This document shows positions 16,628 through 26,618 of a stretch of DNA of 64,000 bases, in pieces. A program made the translations under genes and the position numbers. Location of the stretch: contig NZ_CP102509.1 of the NCBI RefSeq assembly GCF_024611995.1, positions 3,286,001 through 3,350,000 of the forward strand. The letters are read 5' to 3'. The stretch comes from Streptomyces sp. NBC_00162. GTDB taxonomy: Bacteria > Actinomycetota > Actinomycetes > Streptomycetales > Streptomycetaceae. The notes beneath the pieces are model-generated. The model was not told the origin of the DNA and searched no databases. It saw only the letters and a program-made list of their open reading frames with translations. How positions within the stretch are numbered: the first letter of the stretch is position 1; each line of letters opens with the position of its first letter.

Positions 16628-19600
16628 GTGTCGCCACAGTCCCCCAGTAACTCGAGCACCACGACCGAAGCAGCAGAGGGCGGGAAGACCCCTGCCTCAG
16701 GCTTCGGTGCCAATGAGTGGCTCGTCGACGAGATCTATCAGCAGTACCTCCAGGACCCGAATTCGGTCGACCGGGCCTGGTGGGACTTCTTCGCCGACTA
16801 CAAGCCGGGGGGCGCCGCCGCTCCGGTCAAGGCCGAAGAGCCGAAGAAGTCCCCGACGACGGACGGCGCCTCCGCACAGGCCGCCACCACCGTCGCCGCA
16901 GCTCCGCAGGCCGTCGACGCCGCCGCCACGGGGGCGGCGCGCGCCGCGGCTCCCGCCCCGACTGCCGCGCCCACACCTGTGTCAGCTCCTGCCCCTGCTC
17001 CTGCCACCCCCTCTGGTGCCCCTGCTGTGACTGTCACCTCCCAGGCCCCGGCCGCCGCACCGGCCGCGCCCGCCACCCCCGCTCCCGTAGCCAAGCAGGC
17101 CGCGCCCGCCACCGAGGCCCCCGCGGGCCCGGAACTGGTGACGCTCCGCGGCCCGGCTGCCGCCGTGGCCAAGAACATGAACGCCTCCCTCGACGTCCCG
17201 ACGGCCACGTCCGTCCGCGCCGTCCCGGTGAAGCTGCTGTTCGACAACCGCATCGTCATCAACAACCACCTGAAGCGCGCCCGGGGCGGGAAGATCTCCT
17301 TCACCCACCTCATCGGCTACGCGATGGTGCAGGCGATCAAGGCCATGCCGGCCATGAACTACTCCTTCGCGGAGAAGGACGGCAAGCCGACCCTGGTCAA
17401 GCCGGAGCACATCAACTTCGGTCTCGCGATCGACCTGGTGAAGCCCAACGGCGACCGCCAGCTCGTCGTCGCCGGCATCAAGAAGGCCGAGACCCTCAAC
17501 TTCTTCGAGTTCTGGCAGGCCTACGAGGACATCGTCCGCCGCGCCCGCGTCGGCAAGCTGACGATGGACGACTTCACCGGCGTCACCGTCTCGCTGACCA
17601 ACCCCGGCGGCCTGGGCACCGTGCACTCCGTGCCCCGCCTGATGCCCGGACAGTCGGTCATCATGGGCGTCGGCTCCATGGACTACCCCGCCGAGTTCCA
17701 GGGCACCTCACAGGACACCCTGAACAAGCTGGGCATCTCCAAGGTCATGACCCTGACCTCGACCTACGACCACCGGGTCATCCAGGGCGCGGCCTCCGGC
17801 GAGTTCCTGCGCATCGTCGCGAACCTGCTGCTCGGCGAGGACGGCTTCTACGACGCCGTCTTCGAGTCGCTGCGCATTCCGTACGAGCCCGTCCGCTGGA
17901 ACCGGGACATCGACGCCTCGCACGACGACGACGTCACGAAGGCCGCCCGCGTCTTCGAGCTGATCCACTCCTACCGGGTCCGCGGCCACGTCATGGCCGA
18001 CACCGACCCGCTGGAGTACAAGCAGCGCAAGCACCCCGACCTCGACATCACCGAGCACGGCCTCACCCTGTGGGACCTGGAGCGCGAGTTCGCGGTCGGC
18101 GGCTTCTCCGGCAAGTCGATGATGAAGCTGCGCGACATCCTCGGCGTGCTGCGCGACTCGTACTGCCGCACCACCGGCGTCGAGTTCATGCACATCCAGG
18201 ACCCGAAGCAGCGCCGCTGGATCCAGGACCGCATCGAGCGCCCGCACTCCAAGCCGGAGCGCGAGGAGCAGCTGCGCATCCTGCGCCGCCTGAACGCGGC
18301 GGAGGCCTTCGAGACCTTCCTGCAGACGAAGTACGTCGGCCAGAAGCGCTTCTCGCTGGAGGGCGGCGAGTCCGTCATCCCGCTGCTCGACGCCGTCATC
18401 GACTCGGCCGCCGAGGCCCGCCTCGAAGAGGTCGTCATCGGCATGGCCCACCGCGGCCGCCTGAACGTCCTGGCGAACATCGTCGGCAAGTCGTACGCGC
18501 AGATCTTCCGCGAGTTCGAGGGCAACCTCGACCCGAAGTCCATGCACGGCTCCGGCGACGTCAAATACCACCTGGGCGCCGAGGGCACCTTCACGGGCCT
18601 GGACGGGGAGCAGATCAAGGTCTCGCTCGTCGCCAACCCCTCCCACCTGGAGGCCGTGGACCCGGTCCTGGAGGGTGTCGCCCGCGCCAAGCAGGACGTC
18701 ATCAACAAGGGCGGCACGGACTTCACCGTCCTGCCGCTGGCCCTGCACGGCGACGCGGCCTTCGCGGGCCAGGGTGTGGTCGCCGAGACGCTGAACATGT
18801 CGCAGCTGCGCGGCTACCGCACCGGCGGCACCGTCCACGTCGTGATCAACAACCAGGTCGGCTTCACCGCCGCCCCGGAGTCCTCGCGTTCGTCGATGTA
18901 CGCGACCGACGTGGCCCGCATGATCGAGGCGCCGATCTTCCACGTGAACGGTGACGACCCGGAGGCCGTGGTCCGCGTCGCGCGGCTCGCCTTCGAGTTC
19001 CGCCAGGCGTTCAACAAGGACGTGGTCATCGACCTCATCTGCTACCGCCGCCGCGGTCACAACGAGTCCGACAACCCGGCGTTCACCCAGCCGCTGATGT
19101 ACGACCTGATCGACAAGAAGCGCTCGGTGCGCAAGCTGTACACCGAGTCCCTCATCGGTCGCGGCGACATCACCCTGGAAGAGGCCGAGCAAGCGCTCCA
19201 GGACTTCCAGGGCCAGCTGGAGAAGGTCTTCGCGGAGGTCCGCGAGGCCGCCACGGCTCCCGCCGGCGCCCCGGTGCCGCCCGCGCAGGTCGCGCAGGTG
19301 TTCCCGGTCCCGGTGAACACCGCGATCTCCCAGGAGGTCGTCAAGCGGATCGCCGAGTCCCAGGTCAACATCCCCGACCACGTCACCGTGCACCCGCGTC
19401 TGCTGCCGCAGCTGCAGCGCCGCGCGTCGATGATCGACGAGGGCACCATCGACTGGGGCATGGGCGAGACCCTGGCCTTCGGTTCGCTGCTGATGGAGGG
19501 CACTCCGGTCCGGCTGTCCGGCCAGGACTCCCGCCGCGGCACCTTCGGCCAGCGCCACGCAGTCCTCATCGACCGGGAGACCGGCGAGGACTACACCCCG

Positions 19601-20497
19601 CTGCAGTACCTGTCGGACGAGCAGGCCCGCTACAACGTCTACGACTCGCTGCTCTCCGAGTACGCGGCCATGGGCTTCGAGTACGGCTACTCGCTGGCCC
19701 GCCCGGACGCGCTGGTCCTCTGGGAGGCCCAGTTCGGTGACTTCGTCAACGGCGCGCAGACCGTCGTCGACGAGTTCATCTCCTCGGCCGAGCAGAAGTG
19801 GGGCCAGACCTCCGGCGTCACGCTGCTCCTGCCGCACGGCTACGAGGGCCAGGGCCCGGACCACTCGTCCGCGCGTCCCGAGCGCTTCCTCCAGATGTGC
19901 GCGCAGGACAACATGACGGTCGCGATGCCGACCCTGCCGTCGAACTACTTCCACCTGCTGCGCTGGCAGTCCCTCAACCCGCACCACAAGCCGCTCATCG
20001 TCTTCACCCCGAAGTCGATGCTGCGTCTGAAGGCGGCGGCGTCGAAGGCGGAGGAGTTCACGAACGGCTCGTTCCGTCCGGTCATCGGGGACGCCACCGT
20101 GGACCCGAACGCGGTCCGCAAGGTCGTCTTCTGCGCCGGCAAGGTCTACTACGACCTGGAGGCCGAGCGCGAGAAGCGCGGCATCACGGACACCGCGATC
20201 GTCCGTATCGAGCGGCTGTACCCGCTGGCGGGTGCGGAGCTCCAGGCGGAGATCGCCAAGTTCCCGAACGCGGAGAAGTACATCTGGGCCCAGGAGGAGC
20301 CGGCGAACCAGGGTGCGTGGCCGTTCATCGCGCTGAACCTGATCGACCACCTCGACCTGGCGGTCGGCGCGGACGTCCCGGCGGGCGAGCGCCTGCGGCG
20401 CGTCTCCCGCCCGCACGGCTCGTCCCCGGCGGTCGGCTCGGCGAAGCGCCACCAGGCGGAGCAGCAGCTCCTGCTGAACGAGGTCTTCGAGGCCTGA
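16628..20497 (+). CDS. sucA: Multifunctional 2-oxoglutarate dehydrogenase/decarboxylase (fused E2-like and E1)
   Basis: 1289-residue actinobacterial-type TCA-cycle enzyme converting 2-oxoglutarate to succinyl-CoA, or to succinic semialdehyde or hydroxyoxoadipate depending on partner. Domains: a short E1 N-terminal motif ([16 protein letters not shown]), an Ala/Pro-rich linker (about 62-190), an E2 succinyltransferase-like domain without a lipoyl domain (about 195-430, ending [15 protein letters not shown]), and the full ThDP-dependent E1 domain (about 445 onward; [44 protein letters not shown]). The missing lipoyl arm must come from another E2, as in mycobacterial Kgd. GTG 16628 is the usual start in relatives; upstream codons are basic and unsupported. 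Followed by a strong hairpin. Confidence 0.97.
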   Translation: MSPQSPSNSSTTTEAAEGGKTPASGFGANEWLVDEIYQQYLQDPNSVDRAWWDFFADYKPGGAAAPVKAEEPKKSPTTDGASAQAATTVAAAPQAVDAAATGAARAAAPAPTAAPTPVSAPAPAPATPSGAPAVTVTSQAPAAAPAAPATPAPVAKQAAPATEAPAGPELVTLRGPAAAVAKNMNASLDVPTATSVRAVPVKLLFDNRIVINNHLKRARGGKISFTHLIGYAMVQAIKAMPAMNYSFAEKDGKPTLVKPEHINFGLAIDLVKPNGDRQLVVAGIKKAETLNFFEFWQAYEDIVRRARVGKLTMDDFTGVTVSLTNPGGLGTVHSVPRLMPGQSVIMGVGSMDYPAEFQGTSQDTLNKLGISKVMTLTSTYDHRVIQGAASGEFLRIVANLLLGEDGFYDAVFESLRIPYEPVRWNRDIDASHDDDVTKAARVFELIHSYRVRGHVMADTDPLEYKQRKHPDLDITEHGLTLWDLEREFAVGGFSGKSMMKLRDILGVLRDSYCRTTGVEFMHIQDPKQRRWIQDRIERPHSKPEREEQLRILRRLNAAEAFETFLQTKYVGQKRFSLEGGESVIPLLDAVIDSAAEARLEEVVIGMAHRGRLNVLANIVGKSYAQIFREFEGNLDPKSMHGSGDVKYHLGAEGTFTGLDGEQIKVSLVANPSHLEAVDPVLEGVARAKQDVINKGGTDFTVLPLALHGDAAFAGQGVVAETLNMSQLRGYRTGGTVHVVINNQVGFTAAPESSRSSMYATDVARMIEAPIFHVNGDDPEAVVRVARLAFEFRQAFNKDVVIDLICYRRRGHNESDNPAFTQPLMYDLIDKKRSVRKLYTESLIGRGDITLEEAEQALQDFQGQLEKVFAEVREAATAPAGAPVPPAQVAQVFPVPVNTAISQEVVKRIAESQVNIPDHVTVHPRLLPQLQRRASMIDEGTIDWGMGETLAFGSLLMEGTPVRLSGQDSRRGTFGQRHAVLIDRETGEDYTPLQYLSDEQARYNVYDSLLSEYAAMGFEYGYSLARPDALVLWEAQFGDFVNGAQTVVDEFISSAEQKWGQTSGVTLLLPHGYEGQGPDHSSARPERFLQMCAQDNMTVAMPTLPSNYFHLLRWQSLNPHHKPLIVFTPKSMLRLKAAASKAEEFTNGSFRPVIGDATVDPNAVRKVVFCAGKVYYDLEAEREKRGITDTAIVRIERLYPLAGAELQAEIAKFPNAEKYIWAQEEPANQGAWPFIALNLIDHLDLAVGADVPAGERLRRVSRPHGSSPAVGSAKRHQAEQQLLLNEVFEA

Positions 20498-20511
20498 GCT
20501 TCGTGACCATC

Positions 20512-20546
20512 GGAAGGCCCGGTCCCCTTGGGGGACCGGGCCTTCC
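20512..20546 (+). terminator. Terminator of the 2-oxoglutarate dehydrogenase gene
   Basis: A perfect 16-base-pair stem (20512-20527 with 20531-20546, arms beginning GGAAGGCCCGG) with a three-base loop, 15 bases after the stop. No T-run follows. Confidence 0.8.
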
Positions 20547-20574
20547 GGCTGTGGAGCGTCGGTACGCTGGCCGA

Positions 20575-21216
20575 ATGATTCGGACCGTCGTTCTAGACAT
20601 CGGCGAGACCCTCACCCGGGACGATCGCTACTGGGCAGCATGGGCGGACTGGCTCTGCGTGCCCCGGCACACCCTTTCCGCGCTGGTGGGTGCCGTGGTC
20701 GTGGACGGCCGGGACAACGCGGACGCGATCCGCCTCCTGCGCCCGGGCATCGACATCGCCGCCGAATACTCCGCCCGCGACGCCGCGGGACGCGGCGAGC
20801 GGCTCGACGAGACGGACCTCTACGAGGACGTCCGCCCGGCCCTGACAGCGCTCCGGGCCACCGGCGTACGCGTCATCGTCGCCGGCAACCAGAGCCCCCG
20901 GGCCGGCGACCTGCTGCGTGCGCTGGACCTCCCCGCAGACCTCGTCGTCACGTCGGGCGAGTGGGGCGTGTCCAAGCCGGCGCGCGCGTTCTTCGAGCAG
21001 GTGCTGGCGGTGTCCGGCAGCCCTGCCGCCGAGACGTTGTACGTAGGCGACCACCCGGCCAATGACATCCATCCGGCGCGAGCCGCAGGCCTGCGCACTG
21101 CCCACATCCGGCGTGGCCCCTGGGGTCACTGGTGGGCAGACGACCCCGAGGTCCGGGCCGCCGCAGACTGGTCGATCGATTCCCTCACCGAACTGCCGGA
21201 CATCGTCAAACCGTAG
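20575..21216 (+). CDS. HAD family hydrolase
   Basis: 213-residue haloacid-dehalogenase-like hydrolase, probably a small-molecule phosphatase. Motif I VVLDIGETLT supplies the nucleophile Asp8, though the usual second Asp of DxD is Gly, as in several HAD subgroups. Motif II is IVAGNQSPR, motif III SKPARAFFEQVL and motif IV YVGDHPANDIHPARAAGLRT. A helical cap lies between about 20 and 85. ATG 20575 follows the terminator closely. It opens a stretch of accessory genes, and its codon bias is slightly weaker than that of sucA. Confidence 0.85.
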   Translation: MIRTVVLDIGETLTRDDRYWAAWADWLCVPRHTLSALVGAVVVDGRDNADAIRLLRPGIDIAAEYSARDAAGRGERLDETDLYEDVRPALTALRATGVRVIVAGNQSPRAGDLLRALDLPADLVVTSGEWGVSKPARAFFEQVLAVSGSPAAETLYVGDHPANDIHPARAAGLRTAHIRRGPWGHWWADDPEVRAAADWSIDSLTELPDIVKP

Positions 21217-21270
21217 GAACGGGTGCCCAGTTCGTGGGACGGCCACCGGTCTGCGCGATACGGTCCGAGC

Positions 21271-22440
21271 ATGGCCGGACACATCGGGCAGCGCATCGCC
21301 GCTCGGCGGCGAGCCCGACGGATGACTCAAGCCGACCTCGCTCGCGAGGCCCACGTCTCCCTCCCCATGATCAAAGGCTGCGAACGGGGCGTCCGTTCGC
21401 CCGGGCCGTCCACGCTGGAAGCGATCGCCGCCGCGCTCGGTGTGGACGCGTCCCGCCTCGATCCGGCTTACGTCGGCACCGGACGCCGCGTCCACGCCGC
21501 ACTCCCATCGATCTCTGCGGCGATTGCCGGATACGAGATCGCGCCAGACCCGGCCGGCAGGCCGCTGGGCCAGTTACGAAAGGACATCGATGACGCTGTC
21601 GGGTGGCGCCTAGCAGCCCAGTACGGCTTTATCGCGGCGCAGGGCCCCAAACTTCTCGGGGACGCGCTGGCGCACCTGCACTCAGCTTCCGGCGCCCACC
21701 GCGAGGAAGCGGCACACCTCGTCGTCGCGGCGGCGCGGACGGCCGATGCGGTGACCTACAAGTTCGGCGCACACGATCTTTCGGCCCGGCTGATCGACGT
21801 GATGCGGTGGACGTCCGGGCAGTCCAAGGACCCGGACCTGAGCGCTTGCGTCGCCTACGTACGCGCCGAGACCTTCCTTGCCGCCCGTGCTTACCGCGTC
21901 GGCCACCTCGCGCTGGAGCGAGCCCTCGATGCGGTCCCTACACCGAACACCGAGCGGTCGATGGCGACCCTCGGCGCACTGCACATGCGGACCGCCGTCG
22001 TCGCCGCGCGAGCAGGCAGCGCGGATGCCGCCTACAACCATCTGAACGAGGCCCGGACACTCGCGCAGGGCGTTCCCGAGGGCGTCTACCTCGGCACCTC
22101 GTTCGGGCCGTCCAATGTCCGCATCCACGAGGTGGCCGTCTCGGTCAGCCTCGGGAGGGACCACATCGGCCGCGCCCTGGACGTCGCCCGTGATTGGAGC
22201 CCGGGCCGGGAGATCCCGGCAGAGCGCCGGTCCGGATTCTGGATCGAGGTGGCGCGTGCACACCTGTGGTCCGGCAACCCGGACGAAGCCTTCAACTGCC
22301 TCAAGGAAGCCCGCAAGCACGCACCGCAGCACGTACGCGAGCACCCGTGGGCACGAGAGGACATCGGGAAGATCCGCCGACTCAAGCATGCTGACGCCGA
22401 GTCATTGACGTCCTACGGCGAGTGGATCGGCGCCATCTGA
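21271..22440 (+). CDS. XRE-family regulator with helical repeat C-terminus
   Basis: 389-residue regulator: an N-terminal helix-turn-helix (QRIAARRRARRMTQADLAREAHVSLPMIKGCERGVRSPGPSTLEAIAAALGV, about 6-60) and a long all-helical C-terminal region with TPR-like repeats (ERALDAVPTPNTERSMATLGALHMRTAVVAARAG; DEAFNCLKEARKHAPQH). This layout is common in Streptomyces regulators that sense a peptide or small protein partner. A perfect palindrome lies 10 bases downstream, before two small genes on the same strand, so those are the likely targets. Base composition is a little less G+C-biased than in flanking core genes. Confidence 0.85.
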   Translation: MAGHIGQRIAARRRARRMTQADLAREAHVSLPMIKGCERGVRSPGPSTLEAIAAALGVDASRLDPAYVGTGRRVHAALPSISAAIAGYEIAPDPAGRPLGQLRKDIDDAVGWRLAAQYGFIAAQGPKLLGDALAHLHSASGAHREEAAHLVVAAARTADAVTYKFGAHDLSARLIDVMRWTSGQSKDPDLSACVAYVRAETFLAARAYRVGHLALERALDAVPTPNTERSMATLGALHMRTAVVAARAGSADAAYNHLNEARTLAQGVPEGVYLGTSFGPSNVRIHEVAVSVSLGRDHIGRALDVARDWSPGREIPAERRSGFWIEVARAHLWSGNPDEAFNCLKEARKHAPQHVREHPWAREDIGKIRRLKHADAESLTSYGEWIGAI

Positions 22441-22450
22441 GCAACACCGA

Positions 22451-22475
22451 CAAGGGATACAGCCTGTATCCCTTG
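22451..22475. promoter_or_regulatory. Perfect palindrome downstream of the XRE gene (operator or hairpin)
   Basis: CAAGGGATACA-N3-TGTATCCCTTG, an 11-base perfect inverted repeat with a three-base centre, lies between the XRE stop and the first small gene. It is unusually A+T-rich for this genome. It could be the XRE operator controlling the small genes or a terminator; the lack of GC-rich stem base and T-tract makes an operator somewhat more likely. Confidence 0.5.
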
Positions 22476-22535
22476 CGGCACTTGTAGCCGCACACCATCT
22501 GTCTGCCCGCACCGAACAGACAGATGGGAGGGCTC

Positions 22536-22709
22536 GTGACTGAGCATGCCGAACGCCCCAGGCCGGATCACCCACGGCAGACCACGCAATGCCCGCACCG
22601 CCTCGGCGGACACGAGACCTTGACCGGGCCGAGCCGGGATCTCCCCGACCGTGCGCTCGTCGGCTGGGAGCGTTTCCTCGCCTCCGTCCAGGAGCCGACC
22701 GATGACTGA
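22536..22709 (+). CDS. Small hypothetical protein (57 aa)
   Basis: Short polar protein with no recognised domain; it contains QCPHRLGGHETL and ends in ALVGWERFLASVQEPTDD. GTG 22536 has GGGAGG a few bases upstream. Its stop overlaps the next ATG (22702) by eight bases, and both lie behind the palindrome at 22451, so the two probably form an operon controlled by the XRE protein. Function unknown. Confidence 0.5.
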   Translation: MTEHAERPRPDHPRQTTQCPHRLGGHETLTGPSRDLPDRALVGWERFLASVQEPTDD

Positions 22710-22959
22710 ACGCTACGAGTACGTCCCTCATAGCCTGCTGCGCCGCCGTGTCCGCGACATCGCCTCCGGCGCCGAAGGAGTCCTGATGGCTGTGATCAAC
22801 CAGAACGTCTCGGACTCGGCCCTCCGCGACCATTGGACGGAACTCGCGTACATCCGGGTCGCCTCCGGCCGCGAGTTCACGACCGCAGTCGACAACGTCG
22901 AGCCCGCCGGCGACCAGCCACAGACGGGTCGCAGACGCCGAGACATGGGAAGCGCGTAG
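22702..22959 (+). CDS. Small hypothetical protein (85 aa)
   Basis: 85-residue protein with predicted mixed secondary structure: YVPHSLLRRRVRDIASGAEGVLMAVINQ, then WTELAYIRVASGREFTTAVDNVEPA. It looks like a compact strand-rich domain, but I do not recognise the family. ATG overlaps the preceding small gene. The coupling to an XRE/TPR regulator suggests a regulator-partner pair, as seen in other Streptomyces XRE modules, but this is inference. Confidence 0.5.
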   Translation: MTERYEYVPHSLLRRRVRDIASGAEGVLMAVINQNVSDSALRDHWTELAYIRVASGREFTTAVDNVEPAGDQPQTGRRRRDMGSA

Positions 22960-23533
22960 CGATCTGACGTGTCTGGCGGCTTCCGAGGCGCTTCTGGCCG
23001 CTGTTTGATGCGGGTTGGGCTTCCCCCGACCCGGAGTCCGCTGGATATGGGCCCGGGCGCAGGCACGCCGCCCCGGGGCCTGGCCCCTGCGTCCCTGATG
23101 GCCACTGCCCCTGATCGTGAACCAGTGGACCGTTCTTTTGGGGGCTTCCCGGCAGTCCTTGTCTCTCCGGGGCGGGACGGTCTGTCAAGGGTGGCCGAAG
23201 GCCATCGCGAAGCGACGCGACCGAAGGGAGCGCCCTTTACAGGGCAGCCCGACCCGGAGAGACAAGGACTGCCGGGAAACCCCAAACCCTCCCTGATGAG
23301 CCCCAGCTGAGGTCCCGGCCCCCGAAGCTCCGCCCCGCAACGCGGTCCCGCCCCCGCGGGATCCCGCGGCCTGGAGCCACGGCCCGACAGTCATCCGCGC
23401 CCCCGCCCCGCCGCCGAGGGGGGCGGGTGGGCAACCTCCGACCGCGGGTGGGGGGCTAGGGGGGCGGAAACCAGGCGCGCGTGGGCCCCGTACCGCCCCG
23501 GGCACGTGTGGGCCCCGTACCCGCCCCCACCCC
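22960..23533. other. Gene-free region between the small accessory genes and the fxs cassette
   Basis: About 570 bases without a convincing gene. It holds the inverted-repeat element at 23143-23281 and, at about 23483-23525, two imperfect tandem copies of a GTGGGCCCCGTAC motif. Short open frames on both strands lack ribosome-binding sites and overlap the repeat. Confidence 0.6.
23143..23281. repeat. MITE-like element with 34-bp terminal inverted repeats
   Basis: Arms 23143-23176 and 23248-23281 are inverted copies matching at 32 of 34 bases (core GGCAGTCCTTGTCTCTCCGG). The 71-base centre contains further short palindromes (GGCCGAAGGCC; TCGCGAAGCGACGCGA). No coding capacity. The architecture fits a non-autonomous miniature element or a palindromic intergenic repeat. 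Confidence 0.7.
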
Positions 23534-26500
23534 CTACGGCTGCGGCTCGAAGTCCCAGTACGGGCGGGTCTGTTGCTTTGCCGCGACGGTGTGGACGTGC
23601 TGGGGGCCCAGGGTGCGGGTGAGGCCCTTGATGCCCGCGTCCTCGTGCTTGCCCGCCTCCGCGTCCTCGCGTACCGAACGGAGATCGGCGGCCAGGGCGA
23701 TCTGGGCGCTCAGCGTCATCGGGTGGTCCGGGCCCAGCACCTGTTCGGCGGTGCGCAGTGTCTCGCGGCTCAGGGACAGCGCGTCCTCCAGGTGCCCGGT
23801 GATGTTGCGGTGCCCGGTGGCGTTCAGGGCGCAGCCCAGCGTCCAGGGGTGCCGGTCGCCGAGCGCGCCCCGCATGCCGACCAGCGCCTGCTCCGCGAGC
23901 GAGAGGGCCTCCGCGCGCTCGCCCTGGGCGCGCAGCACCAGCCCGAGGTTGCCGACCGTGCCGATGCTGTACGGGTGGGCCAGGCCCAGCTGCGACTGGT
24001 AGCCGCGGACCACGTCCTCCGAGATCCGGCGGGCCTCGCCGATGTCCCCGTACTCGCGCAGGTAGGTCGCGTAGTCGGAGGCCACCATCAGCGTCCACGG
24101 GTAGTCGACCCCGAACACCCGCGTCGCCCGCTCCCACACGGTCCGCAGCCGCAGCCCCGCGCCGGGGATGTCCCCGGAGCGGCGCAGGCACAGCCCGAGG
24201 TTGTGCTCGGCGCGCAGGGTCTGCGGGTGGCCCAGCCCCAGCACCTGGGTGTTGAGCTTGACCCCCTGCTCCTGCCGGGTCTGCGCCTCCCGGTAGCGGC
24301 CCATCAGCCGCAGTCCCATGGCGCAGGCGATGCCGGAGGAGAGGGTGGAGATGTGCTGGGCGCGCAGCACCCGCTCGCGGCGGCGCAGGGTGTCCAGGTC
24401 GAGCTCGTAGGCGTCCTGGTAGCGGCCCAGCAGCCGGTAGGTGGCGGCGAGGTTGTTCTGGGCGCCCAGGGTGGTGGAGTCGTCCTCGCCGAGCAGCTCG
24501 CGGTAGGTGGCCAGGCAGTGCTCGAAGATCTCGCGGGCGGGCTCGAACTTGGCGATGCAGAGCAGCACTCCCCCGTACGCGCTGCTGGCGCGCAGGGTCT
24601 CCAGGTCGCGCTCGCCGCGTTCCCCGGTGAGCCGGTCGGCGACGGCCTGGGTGAGGGTCTCGGCCGTCCGGAACAGGCCGAGGTTGCGCAGGGCTCCGCC
24701 GTACTGGTAGCTGAGCTCGCGGACCTTGGGGTGGTCCTCGCCGAGCATGGCCCGCCAGGACTGGTCGGTCTCCTCGGACAGCCGCAGGCAGGTGCGGTAC
24801 TCCCCGGCGAGGATCAGGTAGCGCAGGCAGTGCAGCAGGAAGTTCTGGATGCGCGGGTTGCTGCTGGTCAGCACCCCGGAGGTGGACAGGTGCGGGATGA
24901 GTTCGGCGTAGCGGGGCCACAGCCGGGAGTCGGAGGGGCGGCCGGGGTCGGCGGCGGCGAGGACCTGGCGGACGGCGCGGGCGAGCGGTTCGGCCTCGTC
25001 CTCGGAGAGGTTCTCGCGGACGATGCCGTGCACCATGCGGTGCAGCTGTACGGTCTCCAGCCCGCCGCCGCCCTCCTCCACGGGCAGGTCGGAGTACTCC
25101 AGGCGGACGACGGAGAACTGGACGAGCTTGTTGAGGGCCGCGTTCCACCGGATCTGGTCGTTGATCAGCCCGGCGAGCTGTTCGGGCACGTCGTCGGCCG
25201 GGAACTCGCGCAGCAGCCGCAGCGGCACGGGCCCGGGTGCGAAGAAGACGAACAGCCGCAGGAGGGCCAGGGCGTCGGGGAAGTTCTCCCGTACGTTGTT
25301 GAGCAGTATCGCCAGGGCCGTGGGGAAGGGCAGCGGGTAGTCGTCGGAGACGGTGACGGCCTCGCGGGAGTCCAGCCGGCGCTGGAGCAGCGCCAGGTAG
25401 TCGCCGACGGTCAGCGGGGAGTCGGCGAGCCAGCCCGCGGTCTGGTCGAGGGCGAGCGGGTAGTCCTCCAGGGCCTCGGCCAGCTGGTCGGCCTCGACGG
25501 CGGTCAGTCTCAGGGCCCGGCGGCGGATGAAGGTGATGGACTCGGGCCGGGCGTAGAGCGGGACTTCGACGAGGCTGGTGTGCCGGGAGGCCCATTCGCG
25601 GTTGCGGGAGGTGATGATGACGTCGCCCGCGCCGGAGGGCAGCAGGTCTGTGAGGTCGTCGGGGTTGTCGCATCCGTCGAAGACCATCAGCCAGCGGCTG
25701 TACGGGGATCCGCGCCGCAGCGCCTCCAGGACGGCCCGGATCTGCTCGCCGTAACTGCCGGCGCCGCGCGGCAGGCCGAGGGCGGGGGCCAGGTCGGCGA
25801 GGCGTTCGCGCAGGGTGGGCCGGTCCTCGGCGGGGACCCACCAGACCACGTCGTACTCGGAGGCGAAGCGGTAGGCGTACTCGGTGGCGACCTGGGTCTT
25901 GCCGACTCCGGAGAGCCCCAGCAGGGTGACGGTGGAGGCGCCGGCCGGGGCTTCGGTGAGCGCCGCGCGCAGGGTGCCGATGACGTCGTTGCGGCCGGTG
26001 AAGCGCGGGTTGCGGCGCGGGACCCGGCCCCAGATCTCCGGCGGGTCGTTGGGGAAGCGGGGCCCGCGGCGGCCGGTCTCGGTGCCGATGCGGTCGGTGG
26101 GCAGCTCCAGGCGGCGCAGCACGCGGTACTCCGCCTCGTACGCGTCCAGGCCCCACAGGTCGGTCTTCTCCAGTACGGCCACGGCGCTGGGCAGCGGGGC
26201 GTCGGTGAGGCAGACCGCCGCGAACCGGTCGGGGTGGCGGTCGGTGACCGTGCGCAGGGCGGTGTTCCACTCCGCGTCCTGGACGTCGCCGGGGGTGCCG
26301 GCGGAGAAGTAGCGCTCGCTGAGGACGAGCAGGACCCGGCTGCCCGAGCGGGCGAGGTCGTCGAGGGCCTGCGCGAGTCCGGGGCTGTTCTGCGGGTCCC
26401 AGCGCTGGAGGGCGACGCGGTGGCCGTGTTCCTCCAGGCGGTGGGCGATCCAGACGGCCCAGGGCCGGTTGAACCCGGCGAAGCTGATGACGAAGCGCTG

Positions 26501-26545
26501 CGGCCCAGCGGTGGAGCCCTGTTCCTGCCGACTACCGGTGGTCAT
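23534..26545 (-). CDS. fxsT: TIR / NB-ARC / TPR protein of the FxSxx-COOH system (FxsT type)
   Basis: 1003-residue STAND-type signalling protein. The N-terminal TIR-like domain (about 16-130) has RFVISFAGFNRPWAVWIA, LLVLSERYFSAG and a candidate catalytic Glu92 in DAEWNTAL. The NB-ARC NTPase follows (RFTGRNDVIGTL; Walker A GLSGVGKT 210-217; Walker B WLMVFDGCD near 285-293; VIITSRNREW near 309). The C-terminal half (about 560-1003) is a long array of tetratricopeptide repeats of the Kinesin-light-chain-like 42-residue type. In known families the TPR array senses a ligand, the NB-ARC oligomerises and the TIR consumes or remodels NAD or signals. It is the last gene of the minus-strand cassette, 73 bases after the HExxH gene. 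Confidence 0.9.
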   Translation of the reverse strand: MTTGSRQEQGSTAGPQRFVISFAGFNRPWAVWIAHRLEEHGHRVALQRWDPQNSPGLAQALDDLARSGSRVLLVLSERYFSAGTPGDVQDAEWNTALRTVTDRHPDRFAAVCLTDAPLPSAVAVLEKTDLWGLDAYEAEYRVLRRLELPTDRIGTETGRRGPRFPNDPPEIWGRVPRRNPRFTGRNDVIGTLRAALTEAPAGASTVTLLGLSGVGKTQVATEYAYRFASEYDVVWWVPAEDRPTLRERLADLAPALGLPRGAGSYGEQIRAVLEALRRGSPYSRWLMVFDGCDNPDDLTDLLPSGAGDVIITSRNREWASRHTSLVEVPLYARPESITFIRRRALRLTAVEADQLAEALEDYPLALDQTAGWLADSPLTVGDYLALLQRRLDSREAVTVSDDYPLPFPTALAILLNNVRENFPDALALLRLFVFFAPGPVPLRLLREFPADDVPEQLAGLINDQIRWNAALNKLVQFSVVRLEYSDLPVEEGGGGLETVQLHRMVHGIVRENLSEDEAEPLARAVRQVLAAADPGRPSDSRLWPRYAELIPHLSTSGVLTSSNPRIQNFLLHCLRYLILAGEYRTCLRLSEETDQSWRAMLGEDHPKVRELSYQYGGALRNLGLFRTAETLTQAVADRLTGERGERDLETLRASSAYGGVLLCIAKFEPAREIFEHCLATYRELLGEDDSTTLGAQNNLAATYRLLGRYQDAYELDLDTLRRRERVLRAQHISTLSSGIACAMGLRLMGRYREAQTRQEQGVKLNTQVLGLGHPQTLRAEHNLGLCLRRSGDIPGAGLRLRTVWERATRVFGVDYPWTLMVASDYATYLREYGDIGEARRISEDVVRGYQSQLGLAHPYSIGTVGNLGLVLRAQGERAEALSLAEQALVGMRGALGDRHPWTLGCALNATGHRNITGHLEDALSLSRETLRTAEQVLGPDHPMTLSAQIALAADLRSVREDAEAGKHEDAGIKGLTRTLGPQHVHTVAAKQQTRPYWDFEPQP

Positions 26546-26618
26546 GCGGCCGTCTCCCTGAAATCCGGGCAGTGGACGGGCTTGAAAGGTACCGCAGCAC
26601 TGCCCTTGGCGAAGCCCC

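Noticed and set aside
23143..23281. Full insertion sequence at the inverted repeat
   Set aside because: Only 71 bases lie between the arms, so there is no room for a transposase.
20575..23533. Integrated plasmid or prophage between the 2-oxoglutarate dehydrogenase and fxs genes
   Set aside because: The genes look accessory, but no integrase, replication gene, tRNA or attachment-site duplication is visible.
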